Shown here one piece after another: positions 52,622 to 63,735 of a stretch of 64,000 nucleotides of DNA. Numbering within the stretch: the first letter of the stretch is position 1; each line of letters begins with the position of its first letter. This DNA is from Flavobacterium frigoris PS1. GTDB taxonomy: Bacteria > Bacteroidota > Bacteroidia > Flavobacteriales > Flavobacteriaceae. The stretch is taken from positions 186,001 through 250,000 of the forward strand of contig NZ_AHKF01000017.1 of the NCBI RefSeq assembly GCF_000252125.1, in the 5' to 3' direction. The notes below the pieces were generated by a model that worked only from the letters and a program-made list of their open reading frames with translations, was not told the origin of the DNA and searched no databases. The position numbers were made by a program, and so were the translations under genes.

Positions 52622-53032
52622 TTACAATACATCCAAATTATTGTGCTTTTCAGGAAGTACGGCTGTAAATTCTATTTCAACGAGATATTCCGGAGCAACC
52701 AATTTGCTGATTTCATAAAATCCAGTTGTTGGCTTGATGTCCTTGAAGAAAGCGGAATGTGCTTTGGCAACATCCTCAAAAGTAGTTATGTCAGTCGTAA
52801 ATATTCTAGTGCGAATGACATCTTTCATGCTCGCATTTAAATCTTCAAGTACCTTTTCGACTCTTTCAAGAATGTTAAATGTTTGAGCATAAGCATCAGT
52901 AGATTTTACTTTCTCACCATCTACTATGGCTACTGTTCCTGAAACTTCAATGCTATTTCCTATTCTGACAGCACGACAATATCCCATTTTATCCTCCCAA
53001 GGAGAACCCGATAGTATGTTTTCTCTTTTCAT
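52622..53032 (-). CDS. RidA/YjgF-family protein
   Basis: About 136 residues from MKRENILSGSPWEDKMGYCR (53032); the 15 upstream codons lack family similarity. The Rid fold is visible: GYCRAVRIGNSIEVSGTVAI, AQTFNILERVEKVLEDLNASMKDVIRTRIFTTDI and YLVEIEFTAVLP. The arginine of the imine-deaminase site is present in VIRTRIF, so an enamine/imine deaminase activity is possible; several Rid subgroups lack proven function. The ClC gene starts 45 bases downstream and may share its transcript. Confidence 0.88.
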   Translation of the reverse strand: MKRENILSGSPWEDKMGYCRAVRIGNSIEVSGTVAIVDGEKVKSTDAYAQTFNILERVEKVLEDLNASMKDVIRTRIFTTDITTFEDVAKAHSAFFKDIKPTTGFYEISKLVAPEYLVEIEFTAVLPEKHNNLDVL

Positions 53033-53309
53033 TTTTCGTTGATTTTTTAAGGCCGCTCGTAAAGTAATTCCGGCCAATTTGAAAATTGGTATATTTTTTG
53101 CAATTTATGAAAAATAGTAAAATAAAAAATACCGATTTTATAGAAAAAAGTTCGATTTTGATAAAGTGTTTTAATCGCCAAAAAGTAATAAATTCGAAAA
53201 CATAAAGTTATAAAGGAAAGTTAAAGAATGCCATTTTTATGTTTTTATAATATTGGTTTTTTATTTTTAAAAAAAAATTACACAAATGATGAGTCAAGAC
53301 ACAAGTGTT

Positions 53310-53882
53310 ATGAACCGAATTTTCTTTTTAATATTAATATTAGGACTGTCTGTAAAAGGGTATTCCCAAATTGAAATTAGCAATAAGTTTAAAGCTATAC
53401 CTCCAAAAAGTAAAGAGGTGAAAATTAAACCTGTAGTTCCGCCAATTCCTGGGCCACCTAAAGTTATGCCTTATGTTCCGACTCCACTTCCAGAAAACAA
53501 TTTTATAGTGCCTAAAAATGAAATCATTGTGGCTTCTAAAGCGTATCGAAGAAATCAAGATTTAGGTATTTATAAGACAAATTCTAAAACAGCAAAAGTG
53601 GAATATCGAGATGGCGCTTATGTTGACGGGGATCGTATTAGGATTTATGTGAATTTTAAGGTTGTAGATTATGAAGTTATTTTGGAGGGTGATTTTAAAG
53701 GATTTGAAGTGAAGCTTGAAAAAGGTGTTAACAGAATCGATTTTGAAGCGTTAAATGAAGGTTTTGCTGCTCCAAATACAGCTGAGTATAGGGTGTATGA
53801 TGATAAAGGAAAATTAATTTCTGCTAGCCAATGGAATATAGGCCAAGGCTATATGGCTACCATAATAGTAGAAAAGGAATAA
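53310..53882 (+). CDS. Secreted protein of unknown function, first of a related pair
   Basis: About 190 residues from MNRIFFLILILGLSVKGYSQ (53310), a Sec signal peptide; an upstream ATG (53286) would add eight polar residues. A proline-rich linker (VVPPIPGPPKVMPYVPTPLPE, about 40-60) leads to a beta-rich domain from about residue 95 (KVEYRDGAYVDGDRIRIYVN ... GVNRIDFEALNEGFAAPNTAEYRVYDDKGKL). The same domain, with the same D-G-D and E-A-L-N turns, makes up the C-terminus of the next gene. No known family. Confidence 0.75.
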   Translation: MNRIFFLILILGLSVKGYSQIEISNKFKAIPPKSKEVKIKPVVPPIPGPPKVMPYVPTPLPENNFIVPKNEIIVASKAYRRNQDLGIYKTNSKTAKVEYRDGAYVDGDRIRIYVNFKVVDYEVILEGDFKGFEVKLEKGVNRIDFEALNEGFAAPNTAEYRVYDDKGKLISASQWNIGQGYMATIIVEKE

Positions 53883-54009
53883 ATGTTGTTTTTCAATCGG
53901 ATAGGGTTAAAAATTTTTAATGTTCGCCAGAGGTTTTGTTTTCTAAATAGAAAGCTTGGTATATTTGTCGCAACTTGATATTTAGATTATTTAAAAACAA
54001 AGTGGTATA

Positions 54010-54711
54010 ATGAAACAGATATTATTGGTTATTATAATGTGTATTGCAATAAACGGCTATTCTCAAACTGAGTTTAGTTATAAGTTTAAAGTAATACCTC
54101 CTTTGGATACAGGAATTAAAAGTAAAAAACCAGCCCCGTTAAAGGTTGCGCCTCCAGATATCCTAGCTCCCAATATTTTTAAAAAACCAGAATTCAAATT
54201 TCCTAGCACTAATTTTAAAATTGGCGATCCTGATCCTGTTTCTATGATTCAAACCAATGATTTTATTAATCCTGGGGATGAAGTACGGGATAAAATGAAT
54301 AAAAGTATTGATAAGTCATTAGTCAATAGTGGATTAAAAGAGGATGCTTCCTATCTTAATGTAAAGGATTTGAACTTTGGAGTCATTCGAACCAAGTCAA
54401 AAACATTGATGATTCGAGTACGGGATTATGGTGCTATTGATGGCGATTTAATAAAAGCGACAATAATACGCAATTACAAGAGTACCGTTTTAGCCAATAA
54501 TTTGTACTTAGACACCAATTTTAAAGACATAAAAATAGAACTTCAGGAGGGGTTAAATTATTTAGAGTTAGAAGCTTTGAATCGCGGCGCTTTGGGCGGA
54601 AATACAGGAGCTTTTTATATTTATGATGCCGAAGGAAATATGCTAATGTCCGACTTGTGGAATAATTTTGATACAGGGGTTAAATCTAAATTTACATTTA
54701 TAAAAGAATAA
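54010..54711 (+). CDS. Secreted protein of unknown function, second of a related pair
   Basis: A 233-residue protein with a signal peptide (1-18, AINGYSQ). A proline/lysine-rich stretch (about 35-70) is followed by a spacer and the C-terminal domain shared with the preceding gene (YGAIDGDLIKATII ... GLNYLELEALNRGALGGNTGAFYIYDAEGN). The two also begin alike after the signal (FSYKFKVIPP and ISNKFKAIPP), so they arose by duplication. A periplasmic or surface structural role is possible but unproven. Confidence 0.75.
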   Translation: MKQILLVIIMCIAINGYSQTEFSYKFKVIPPLDTGIKSKKPAPLKVAPPDILAPNIFKKPEFKFPSTNFKIGDPDPVSMIQTNDFINPGDEVRDKMNKSIDKSLVNSGLKEDASYLNVKDLNFGVIRTKSKTLMIRVRDYGAIDGDLIKATIIRNYKSTVLANNLYLDTNFKDIKIELQEGLNYLELEALNRGALGGNTGAFYIYDAEGNMLMSDLWNNFDTGVKSKFTFIKE

Positions 54712-54736
54712 GAGTTCCTATTTTATCCCTTGTGGA

Positions 54737-55264
54737 CTAAAAAGGATCAGCAGTGACCTTGAATTTCATATCAGAACGTACTGTAATATCTTTGGTGACC
54801 GTCTCGCCAATGGTAGCCTTTATCCTTAATTTATAGGAAGAAGCTTTAATGTATTTGTCTAGTTTTTCCGAACTGCAAATTAGATTAATGATACTTGAAG
54901 TAGAATTGATGTTATCTAAATAAGCCAATTCAATTTCATCATTAGCATCTGTTGATATAAAGATATGTATTGACTTAAGAAAACTGAATGTTTTATCAGC
55001 AGGGTCTGTAATTGTCAATTTTAACTCATCTAATTTTACGTCTTTTACTAGGTCTGCTTTTGTATTGTTGTTGTCAAAAACGGCACTTGAATTAGTTGTT
55101 ACATTGGGTGTAACTATTTCAGAAGCAATGTTTAGAGGGAAGCCGCTGGCAATTTTAAAAGTGGTTTGGTTTGATACCGTAAAAGTCAGTAAACTATCAA
55201 TTACACTACAAGAAGCAATTAAAACACCAAAAATGGCAATGGCCGTAATTTTTTTTATTTTCAA
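54737..55264 (-). CDS. Lipoprotein of unknown function
   Basis: A 175-residue lipoprotein (IASCSVID, cysteine 19). The mature part is beta-rich with repeated T/S/D/N residues and ends in the basic strand VRSDMKFKVTADPF. No family was recognised. It converges on the secreted pair and is divergent from guaA. Confidence 0.65.
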   Translation of the reverse strand: MKIKKITAIAIFGVLIASCSVIDSLLTFTVSNQTTFKIASGFPLNIASEIVTPNVTTNSSAVFDNNNTKADLVKDVKLDELKLTITDPADKTFSFLKSIHIFISTDANDEIELAYLDNINSTSSIINLICSSEKLDKYIKASSYKLRIKATIGETVTKDITVRSDMKFKVTADPF

Positions 55265-55596
55265 AATATTTGTTTTAAAATTTGAGTAGGTAAAAGTAGA
55301 TAATTAAACGGATTTATTTTTTTTTTACTGATGCTTCCGTTTTTTTGATTGTTTAGTTTAATTTATACTCTTGAGTAATCTGTTTTTATACAGTTAGTTG
55401 TGAATTATTTTGGTTTGACTTTACTTTTTTAAATTGTGAATATAATTAGTGTAATTTTAAACTAATCTAAGCTGTTCAGTTACGCTACAGTAGAAAATCT
55501 GTTTTTAGTTTATGTGTTTTTAAAGGAGTATTATTTACTGATTGAAAATAAATAAATTTTTTTAAAATTCAATTTTTCAATTCCGAATATAAAAAG
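55265..55596. other. Non-coding stretch between the lipoprotein gene and guaA
   Basis: About 330 very AT-rich bases with T- and A-runs. The guaA -7 element lies at its right end. I see no riboswitch, stem or gene. Confidence 0.45.
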
Positions 55597-55604
55597 TATT
55601 TTTG
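55597..55604 (+). promoter_or_regulatory. -7 element of guaA, placing the start codon at or near +1
   Basis: TATTTTTG matches TAnnTTTG. The ATG is only four bases after it (55608), so transcription should begin at or within a few bases of the start codon. The -33 position is TTT, a partial match. Confidence 0.5.
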
Positions 55605-55607
55605 CGC

Positions 55608-57137
55608 ATGCAACACAACGTACTTATTTTAGATTTCGGATCGCAATATACACAGCTTATTGCGCGTAGAGTTCGCGAATTAAATATATTCTGCGAAATT
55701 TTCCCATACAATCATTTTCCGAGTGATTTGTCCCCTTATAAAGCCGTAATTCTTGGAGGTAGCCCTTTTTCTGTTAGAGGAGAAGATGCACCACATCCAG
55801 ATTTATCTCAAATTAGAGGAAAGCTACCTATGCTTGCCGTATGTTACGGAGCACAGTATTTAGCTCATTTTAGTGGTGGTGAAGTAGCTGCTTCAAACAC
55901 AAGAGAGTATGGTAGGGCTAATTTGTCTTATATAAAACCAGACGAAACTTTCTTTGAAGGAGTTGATCTTAACAGTCAGGTCTGGATGAGTCATAGCGAC
56001 AGTATTAAAGCATTACCTACAAATGGGGTAAAGTTGGCTAGTACACATGATGTAGAATTTGCCGCTTATAAAATCGAAGGCGAAACTACCTATGCGTTAC
56101 AATATCATCCTGAAGTATTTCATTCTACAGATGGGTCAAAAATGCTAGAGAATTTCTTGGTTAAAATTGCTGAAGTTCCGCAAAACTTTACTCCTAACGC
56201 TTTTGTTGAGGATATGGTTGCTGAGCTTAAAGAAAAGATTCAAGACGATAAAGTAGTTCTTGGACTTTCTGGTGGTGTAGATTCTACAGTAGCAGCGGTT
56301 TTATTGCATCAAGCAATTGGTAAAAATTTATATTGTATTTTTGTTAATAACGGCTTGCTTCGTAAGAACGAATTTGCTCAAGTATTGGATCAATACAAAG
56401 GAATGGGATTGAATGTTAAAGGCGTTGATGCTGGAGATCGTTTCTTGTCAGAATTGGCAGGAGTTAGTGATCCTGAAACAAAACGTAAAATTATTGGACG
56501 CGTTTTTATCGAAGTTTTTGATGATGAATCGCATCTAATTGAAGATGTAAAATGGTTAGCGCAAGGTACTATATATCCTGATGTCATTGAATCCGTTTCT
56601 GTAAAAGGGCCATCAGCAACTATAAAATCGCATCATAATGTAGGTGGTTTACCGGATTATATGAAATTGAAAATTGTTGAGCCGCTTCGTATGCTTTTTA
56701 AAGATGAAGTGCGTAGAGTAGGAGCTAGTTTAGGAATTGATGCTGAATTGTTAGGAAGACATCCTTTTCCTGGACCTGGATTGTCAATTCGTATCTTAGG
56801 AGATATCACGCCAGAGAAAGTAAGTATTCTACAAGATGTTGATGCTGTCTTTATTGATGGATTAAAATCTTGGGGATTGTATGATAAAGTATGGCAAGCG
56901 GGAGCAATCCTACTTCCTGTAAATAGTGTGGGTGTAATGGGTGACGAGCGTACTTACGAAAAAGTAGTGGCGCTTCGTGCAGTAGAATCTACCGATGGTA
57001 TGACAGCTGACTGGGTTCATTTACCATATGATTTCTTGATGAAAGTTTCTAATGATATCATAAATAAAGTAAAAGGTGTGAATAGAGTAGTGTATGACAT
57101 TAGCTCAAAACCACCAGCAACTATTGAGTGGGAGTAG
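55608..57137 (+). CDS. guaA: GMP synthase (glutamine-hydrolysing)
   Basis: About 509 residues from [21 protein letters not shown]; a TTG two codons upstream is inside the promoter element and was rejected. It aminates XMP to GMP. The class I amidotransferase domain (about 1-200) has its cysteine in [13 protein letters not shown] and the His-Glu pair in [11 protein letters not shown]. The ATP pyrophosphatase domain follows with [15 protein letters not shown], then the dimerisation domain ending in [18 protein letters not shown]. All are intact. Its mRNA is probably leaderless. Confidence 0.96.
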   Translation: MQHNVLILDFGSQYTQLIARRVRELNIFCEIFPYNHFPSDLSPYKAVILGGSPFSVRGEDAPHPDLSQIRGKLPMLAVCYGAQYLAHFSGGEVAASNTREYGRANLSYIKPDETFFEGVDLNSQVWMSHSDSIKALPTNGVKLASTHDVEFAAYKIEGETTYALQYHPEVFHSTDGSKMLENFLVKIAEVPQNFTPNAFVEDMVAELKEKIQDDKVVLGLSGGVDSTVAAVLLHQAIGKNLYCIFVNNGLLRKNEFAQVLDQYKGMGLNVKGVDAGDRFLSELAGVSDPETKRKIIGRVFIEVFDDESHLIEDVKWLAQGTIYPDVIESVSVKGPSATIKSHHNVGGLPDYMKLKIVEPLRMLFKDEVRRVGASLGIDAELLGRHPFPGPGLSIRILGDITPEKVSILQDVDAVFIDGLKSWGLYDKVWQAGAILLPVNSVGVMGDERTYEKVVALRAVESTDGMTADWVHLPYDFLMKVSNDIINKVKGVNRVVYDISSKPPATIEWE

Positions 57138-57193
57138 GCTGTACGGCTTCTTCTCTTCATTGAGAATTTTTATTTATAATGTTCTTTATATAG

Positions 57194-57235
57194 ACGGTAT
57201 CAGATTTTGGAATAAAATTTGATACCGTTTTGTTG
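57194..57235 (+). terminator. Terminator of guaA
   Basis: ACGGTATCAGATTTT (57194-57208) and AAAATTTGATACCGT (57214-57228) form a 15-base stem with one G-T pair, then TTTTG. Confidence 0.75.
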
Positions 57236-57266
57236 TCTTTGATTTAATAACTTTTATAATATATAA

Positions 57267-59207
57267 ATGATGAAGTATTTTTTTGCGATTTGTATTACCA
57301 TTGTGATGATTACCAATACTGTTTTTGCCCAAGAAAAAGCGATTACGCATAAAGTAGAAAAAGGAGAAACGATAGTTCAAATTGCAATCAAGTATAATGT
57401 TACTCCGTTTGATATTTATCAATTAAATCCAGATGTGCAAAATGGCTTGAAGCCAAATAGTGTTTTATTGATTCCAAGTAAATCGTCTAGTAAAATCACA
57501 AGCCTTCCAGTTAAAGCAAGTGTGCAAGCAATAACACATTTAGTAACGCCAAAAGAGACTTTGTATGGTATTGAAAAACAATACGGGGTTTCAGATGATG
57601 AATTGAAAAAAGCCAATCCATTTCTTGAAAACGAAGGATTGCAAATAGGACAAACGCTTGTTATTCCTGCGAAAAATAAAATAATAAATACTGCTGTAGT
57701 TCATGAGAAGCTAATCTATCATGATGTGCTTCCAAAAGAAACTAAATACTCCATTTCCCGAAAATACGGAATTACTATTGCAGAACTTGAAAAGCGCAAT
57801 CCAGAAATTTTAACGGGTTTGCCTATCGGGTATCGATTGATAATAAAAGGAACTACGCCTAAAACGGCTAAAGTGCTTGAGCAGCTAGAAGCTAATAGAG
57901 AAGATGTAATTCAAAAGCCATTAAAGGTAGCGGTAGTTTATACTAGTTATGAGGTTCAGCCTAAAGAAACACTTTATAGTTTGTCTAAAACATTCGGCAT
58001 GAGTCAAGAAGATTTCATTGCGCTTAATCCAGAGCTTAAGAATGGAGTTGAAATTGGTATGATTTTGAAGGTGCCTTATAAAGATGCCGCTTTGCAAGAG
58101 AACAGAAAAGAATATACAGCTTTGTCAAAAAAAATCAGTTTAGGAAGTCGTAAAAAAATGGTGCTACTTTTACCATTTAATATACCTAGAGTTGAGGGAG
58201 ACACGATAAACTCTACTGGAAATCGTTTGAAAAAAGATAAGTTTTTAAACATGACGTTAGATTTCTATGCAGGAGCGCTGATTGCAATTGATTCTGCTAA
58301 AGTTTTAGGTCTTCCTGTCGATGTAGAAATTTACGATTCTGAGGAAACTAAAAATAGCTCAAACGTTGCGTCCATTATCAGAAATAATAATCTTACAACT
58401 GCTAATGTTATAATTGGACCTTTTTATCAAAGTAATGCTGAAACTGCCGCTCAGTTATTGAGTGAAAGAAATGTTCCGGTAATTTCTCCATTATCAAAGG
58501 ATGTAGGGAATCCTTTTAATAATTTATATCAAACTATACCTACAAACGAAGTGATTAAAAATGCTATGTTTGATTACATGAGAGCTCATAATGGAAATAT
58601 TATGGCAGTGGTTGATCGAAAAAAAGAATCAATTGTCCAGTATATCAAGGAATATCAAAAGAATGTGCCATTTGTAGCATTCAAAGAGAACGGAAGTGTT
58701 TCTGCTGAAAGCTTAAAAAGCATGCTGGTTAAGGATAGAATGAATTATGTAGTCATGGAAACGGGGAATACCTGGATGATAAAAACTACAATTGCTGCAA
58801 TGGTTAGTTCGATGTCAGAATATAAAGTGCAATTAGTGATCTTAGAACCAAATGAAACCTTGGACACTGATGAAATTAAATTTTCGAACCTAATAAAATT
58901 GAAGCTGATGTATCCTTCAGTCACTCGTGATAATAACTCATCTGAAGCTGTGATTTTTGACAAAGAGTTTAGAAAAGTGAATAATATTTATCCAAGTGAC
59001 TATGCGACTCGTGGTTTTGATGTGACCTTTGATACCATGATGCGATTAGTGCAAGATAAAACTTTGGAAGAAACCGTTAATTCTGCAGCCACAAAACAAG
59101 TGGAGAATAAATTTGAGTATTATAAAAAACCTGATGGAGGTTATACAAATAAAGGGGTGTTTATTATGTATTACGATAGTGATTTAACTTTGAAAGAAGC
59201 GAACTAA
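57267..59207 (+). CDS. LysM-repeat and periplasmic-binding-fold protein
   Basis: A 646-residue secreted protein. Residues 1-22 are a signal peptide (TNTVFAQ). Four LysM modules follow at about 26-70, 88-135, 148-192 and 230-270 (THKVEKGETIVQIAIKYNVT, THLVTPKETLYGIEKQYGVS, YHDVLPKETKYSISRKYGIT, SYEVQPKETLYSLSKTFGMS). They should anchor it to peptidoglycan. From about residue 285 a type 1 periplasmic-binding fold is present (KKMVLLLPFNIPRVEGD ... DFYAGALIAIDSAK ... VIIGPFYQSNAETAAQLL). The fusion is common in Flavobacteriia; its ligand is unknown. The next gene starts on its last base. Confidence 0.88.
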   Translation: MMKYFFAICITIVMITNTVFAQEKAITHKVEKGETIVQIAIKYNVTPFDIYQLNPDVQNGLKPNSVLLIPSKSSSKITSLPVKASVQAITHLVTPKETLYGIEKQYGVSDDELKKANPFLENEGLQIGQTLVIPAKNKIINTAVVHEKLIYHDVLPKETKYSISRKYGITIAELEKRNPEILTGLPIGYRLIIKGTTPKTAKVLEQLEANREDVIQKPLKVAVVYTSYEVQPKETLYSLSKTFGMSQEDFIALNPELKNGVEIGMILKVPYKDAALQENRKEYTALSKKISLGSRKKMVLLLPFNIPRVEGDTINSTGNRLKKDKFLNMTLDFYAGALIAIDSAKVLGLPVDVEIYDSEETKNSSNVASIIRNNNLTTANVIIGPFYQSNAETAAQLLSERNVPVISPLSKDVGNPFNNLYQTIPTNEVIKNAMFDYMRAHNGNIMAVVDRKKESIVQYIKEYQKNVPFVAFKENGSVSAESLKSMLVKDRMNYVVMETGNTWMIKTTIAAMVSSMSEYKVQLVILEPNETLDTDEIKFSNLIKLKLMYPSVTRDNNSSEAVIFDKEFRKVNNIYPSDYATRGFDVTFDTMMRLVQDKTLEETVNSAATKQVENKFEYYKKPDGGYTNKGVFIMYYDSDLTLKEAN

Positions 59208-59614
59208 TGACGTCAAAAGTAACCTACTTGGGTGAGTTAAGAACATCATCAATACACATTCAATCCGGAATCGAAATTATTTCTGATGCGCCTCTAGATA
59301 ATCAAGGAAAAGGTGAAGCTTTTTCACCAACCGATACCGTTGCAAATGCTTTGGCCAGCTGTATGATGACCGTAATGGGGATCAAGGCCCGTGATTTAGG
59401 TATTGATATGACTGGCGCTATAGCATCAGTCACTAAGATTATGAATGCGGAGCCCAGGAGAATTGGCGCGATTGAAATTTCATTTGAAATGAATATTGCC
59501 ATTGATCAAAAAAACAGAACTATTCTGGAGAGAACGGCGATGACATGTCCCGTTTTCTTGAGTTTGAATACCGAAATAGAAAAAAGAATCACTTTCTACT
59601 GGGAAGTAGGCTAA
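59207..59614 (+). CDS. OsmC-family peroxide-reducing protein
   Basis: A 135-residue protein whose ATG shares a base with the stop of the upstream gene. The OsmC/Ohr core is present: GEAFSPTDTVANALASCMMTVMGIKARDLG with the first redox cysteine, and RTAMTCPVFLSL with the second. Such proteins reduce organic peroxides with lipoyl or bacillithiol partners. The coupling to a cell-wall LysM gene is probably only translational. Confidence 0.85.
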   Translation: MTSKVTYLGELRTSSIHIQSGIEIISDAPLDNQGKGEAFSPTDTVANALASCMMTVMGIKARDLGIDMTGAIASVTKIMNAEPRRIGAIEISFEMNIAIDQKNRTILERTAMTCPVFLSLNTEIEKRITFYWEVG

Positions 59615-59635
59615 TGATCAGTAATTAGTTTCAGG

Positions 59636-59662
59636 TTGAACCTTAAACTTTAAATCTTGAAT
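59636..59662 (+). repeat. Degraded seven-base tract upstream of the DUF3820 gene
   Basis: TTGAACC, TTAAAC, TTTAAAT and CTTGAAT follow each other with one missing base, then run into the TTG start codon at 59664. It resembles the tract before the TTG-start gene at 20653. Confidence 0.5.
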
Positions 59663-59663
59663 T

Positions 59664-59897
59664 TTGGATAAAAATCAACAGCAACTTATAAAGTTAGCTC
59701 ATACTAAAATGCCTTTTGGTAAATACGAAGGAAAATACCTTATTGATATTCCAGAGTACTATGTGGTATGGTATCATAATAAAGGTTTTCCAAAAGGAGA
59801 ATTAGGGGAACAGCTAAAGCTTATATACGAGTTGAAATTGAATGGACTAGAAGAATTGATACGAAATATTAAAAAAAGGTATCCAAAACCTCATTAA
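59664..59897 (+). CDS. DUF3820 small protein
   Basis: A 77-residue protein read from a TTG start (59664). It contains the DUF3820 core MPFGKYEGKYLIDIPEYYVVWYHNKGFPKGELGE, seen in short proteins and in exonuclease-associated domains across bacteria. The function is unknown. The stop codon lies inside the following terminator stem. The absence of an ATG close to the conserved core supports TTG. Confidence 0.82.
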   Translation: MDKNQQQLIKLAHTKMPFGKYEGKYLIDIPEYYVVWYHNKGFPKGELGEQLKLIYELKLNGLEELIRNIKKRYPKPH

Positions 59898-59925
59898 TTT
59901 AAGAAATTAATGAGGTTTTTCTTTT
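59885..59925. terminator. Terminator overlapping the DUF3820 stop codon
   Basis: Perfect 16-base arms, 59885-59900 and 59904-59919, with a three-base loop; the core is ACCTCATTAATTT with AAATTAATGAGGT. T-runs follow. The stop TAA (59895-59897) is in the first arm. Confidence 0.85.
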
Positions 59926-59941
59926 TAAGATAAGAGGTTAA

Positions 59942-61663
<1,722 letters not shown>

Positions 61664-61782
61664 TATACAGTAATACGTTTTTAGTTGCGGTTTATCTATG
61701 ACTAAAAATGATAATGACTATTTCTCATTGTGGAAAGTTTCAATAAAGGAACTTAAAACATTAAACTTTGAATTAAATTATA

Positions 61783-63681
61783 ATGGAAGGAAAAAAATTT
61801 GACCCGAATTCGATAATTGGTTTTGTCTTGATTTTTGGGATATTACTTTGGATAATGTGGCAAAATCAGCCTACTGAAGCTGATATTGCAGCTGATAAGG
61901 TAAAGAAAGAATTGGTGATTCAAGATGCTAAAACTAAAGAAGCGGAAGCGAAAGTGGCTGCTACACCAGCCGTAATTACTGCAGGAGATACTTTACAGTT
62001 GGCTCAACTTCAAAAAAGCTTAGGTGATTTTGCTTATTCAGCAACACTTCCATCGGCAAATGATTCGTATACAACAATCGAGAATAAATTAGTAAAATTG
62101 AAAATTGCTAATAAGGGTGGATATATTGTAGAGGCTACTTTAAAGAATTTTGAAAGATTTAAAAAAGGATCTGGAGAATTAGTAAAATTGATAAAAGACA
62201 ACAATGCTAATTTGAATGTGCAATTGCTTACAAGCGATAATCGTACTTTAAATACTAAAGATCTTTATTTTGAACCAACGTTGACTAAAAATGGTGAAGA
62301 TCAAATTTTAGCCATGCGTTTGAAAGCGGGTGCAAATGAGTATTTAGAATATAAATACGTGTTGAAGGCTGATGATTACATGCTTGATTTTGATATTCAT
62401 TCGCAAGGGTTAAATAAAGTTCTGAATGTATCCAAACCATTAAAGTTAGAATGGGATTTGAAGTCATATACGAATGAAAAAAGTATGACTACTGAGAACA
62501 GATATTCTGAAATGTACTATGAGCATGAGGATGGTAAAAGCGACTATCTTGGACTGGGTCATGATGAATCGGAAGCTGCTGAAGATGTATCTTATATCGC
62601 TTATAAACAGCATTTTTTCTCTTCTATTTTATTGACAAACACTCCTTTTGAAAAAGCAGAACTTTATTCTAATAATTTGGTTAAAGATTCTGAAACCGAT
62701 ACTATTTTTACTAAACAATTTAAGGCGGTTGTCCCTTTAGCATTCAAAAATGGGGAAATTGACCAAAAAATGAATTGGTATTACGGTCCTACGGATTACA
62801 AATTACTGAAAAGCTACGATAGAAATATAGAAGACATTGTTGCTTTAGGTTGGGGTATTTTTGGTTGGATCAATCGACATGCATTTATTCCTGTATATGG
62901 TTTCTTAAGTATGTTTATACAACATGGATGGGCAATTATATTGTTTACCATATTGGTTAAATTAGTTTTATCTCCTATTACATATAAATCATTTTTGTCT
63001 CAAGCAAAAATGAAAGTATTGAGACCTGAAATTAATGAATTGGGGGAAAAATTCAAAAAAGACCCAATGAAGAAGCAGCAAGAAACAATGAAGCTGTATA
63101 ATAAAGCAGGAGTGAACCCAATGGCTGGTTGTGTCCCTGGTTTATTGCAAATGCCGGTCTTTTATGCTTTGTTTCAATTTTTCCCGTCGGCAATAGGATT
63201 GAGACAGGAAGGTTTTCTGTGGGCAAATGATTTGTCTTCTTATGATTCCATTTATGAGTTACCGTTTCATATTCCAGCATATGGAAATCACATTAGTTTG
63301 TTTCCTATTTTAGCATCTATTGCTATCTTCTTTTACATGAAAATGACAACTGGTGATCAGCAAATGGCACAACCACAGCAAGAAGGTATGCCGGATATGG
63401 CTAAAATGATGAAAATCATGATTTATGTTTCGCCATTAATGATGTTATTTTTCTTTAATAGTTATGCATCAGGATTGAGTTTGTATTATTTTGTTTCTAA
63501 CTCTATTACAATTGGAATTATGCTTGTGATTAAGAATTATATAATTGATAGTGATAAAATTCATGCTCAAATTCAAGAAAACAAATTAAAAGAACCTAAA
63601 AAACAAGGTAAGTTCCAACGAAAACTTCAGGAAGTTATGGAACAAGCCGAAGCTCAAAAGGCAAAGGATAAAAACAAATAG
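61783..63681 (+). CDS. yidC: Membrane protein insertase YidC
   Basis: A 632-residue inner-membrane insertase. The first helix is at about residues 8-28 (IIGFVLIFGILLWIMW), followed by a long periplasmic beta domain (about 70-350). The conserved C-terminal five-helix core starts at about 360 (WGIFGWINRHAFIPVYGFLSMF, ILVKLVLSPITYKSFLSQAKMK with the positively charged groove residue). It continues with NPMAGCVPGLLQMPVFYALFQFFPSAIGLR and MMLFFFNSYASGLSLYYFVSN. The tail is basic and glutamine-rich (KEPKKQGKFQRKLQEVMEQAE), which may bind ribosomes. A terminator follows. Confidence 0.96.
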   Translation: MEGKKFDPNSIIGFVLIFGILLWIMWQNQPTEADIAADKVKKELVIQDAKTKEAEAKVAATPAVITAGDTLQLAQLQKSLGDFAYSATLPSANDSYTTIENKLVKLKIANKGGYIVEATLKNFERFKKGSGELVKLIKDNNANLNVQLLTSDNRTLNTKDLYFEPTLTKNGEDQILAMRLKAGANEYLEYKYVLKADDYMLDFDIHSQGLNKVLNVSKPLKLEWDLKSYTNEKSMTTENRYSEMYYEHEDGKSDYLGLGHDESEAAEDVSYIAYKQHFFSSILLTNTPFEKAELYSNNLVKDSETDTIFTKQFKAVVPLAFKNGEIDQKMNWYYGPTDYKLLKSYDRNIEDIVALGWGIFGWINRHAFIPVYGFLSMFIQHGWAIILFTILVKLVLSPITYKSFLSQAKMKVLRPEINELGEKFKKDPMKKQQETMKLYNKAGVNPMAGCVPGLLQMPVFYALFQFFPSAIGLRQEGFLWANDLSSYDSIYELPFHIPAYGNHISLFPILASIAIFFYMKMTTGDQQMAQPQQEGMPDMAKMMKIMIYVSPLMMLFFFNSYASGLSLYYFVSNSITIGIMLVIKNYIIDSDKIHAQIQENKLKEPKKQGKFQRKLQEVMEQAEAQKAKDKNK

Positions 63682-63685
63682 AAGT

Positions 63686-63716
63686 AAAAAGCTTCCGCGA
63701 CTGCGGAAGCTTTTTT
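63686..63716. terminator. Bidirectional terminator after yidC
   Basis: AAAAAGCTTCCGC (63686-63698) and GCGGAAGCTTTTT (63703-63715) form a perfect stem with a four-base loop. It ends yidC and the convergent fasciclin gene. Confidence 0.92.
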
Positions 63717-63735
63717 ATTTTAAGTTGTTTCTGTT

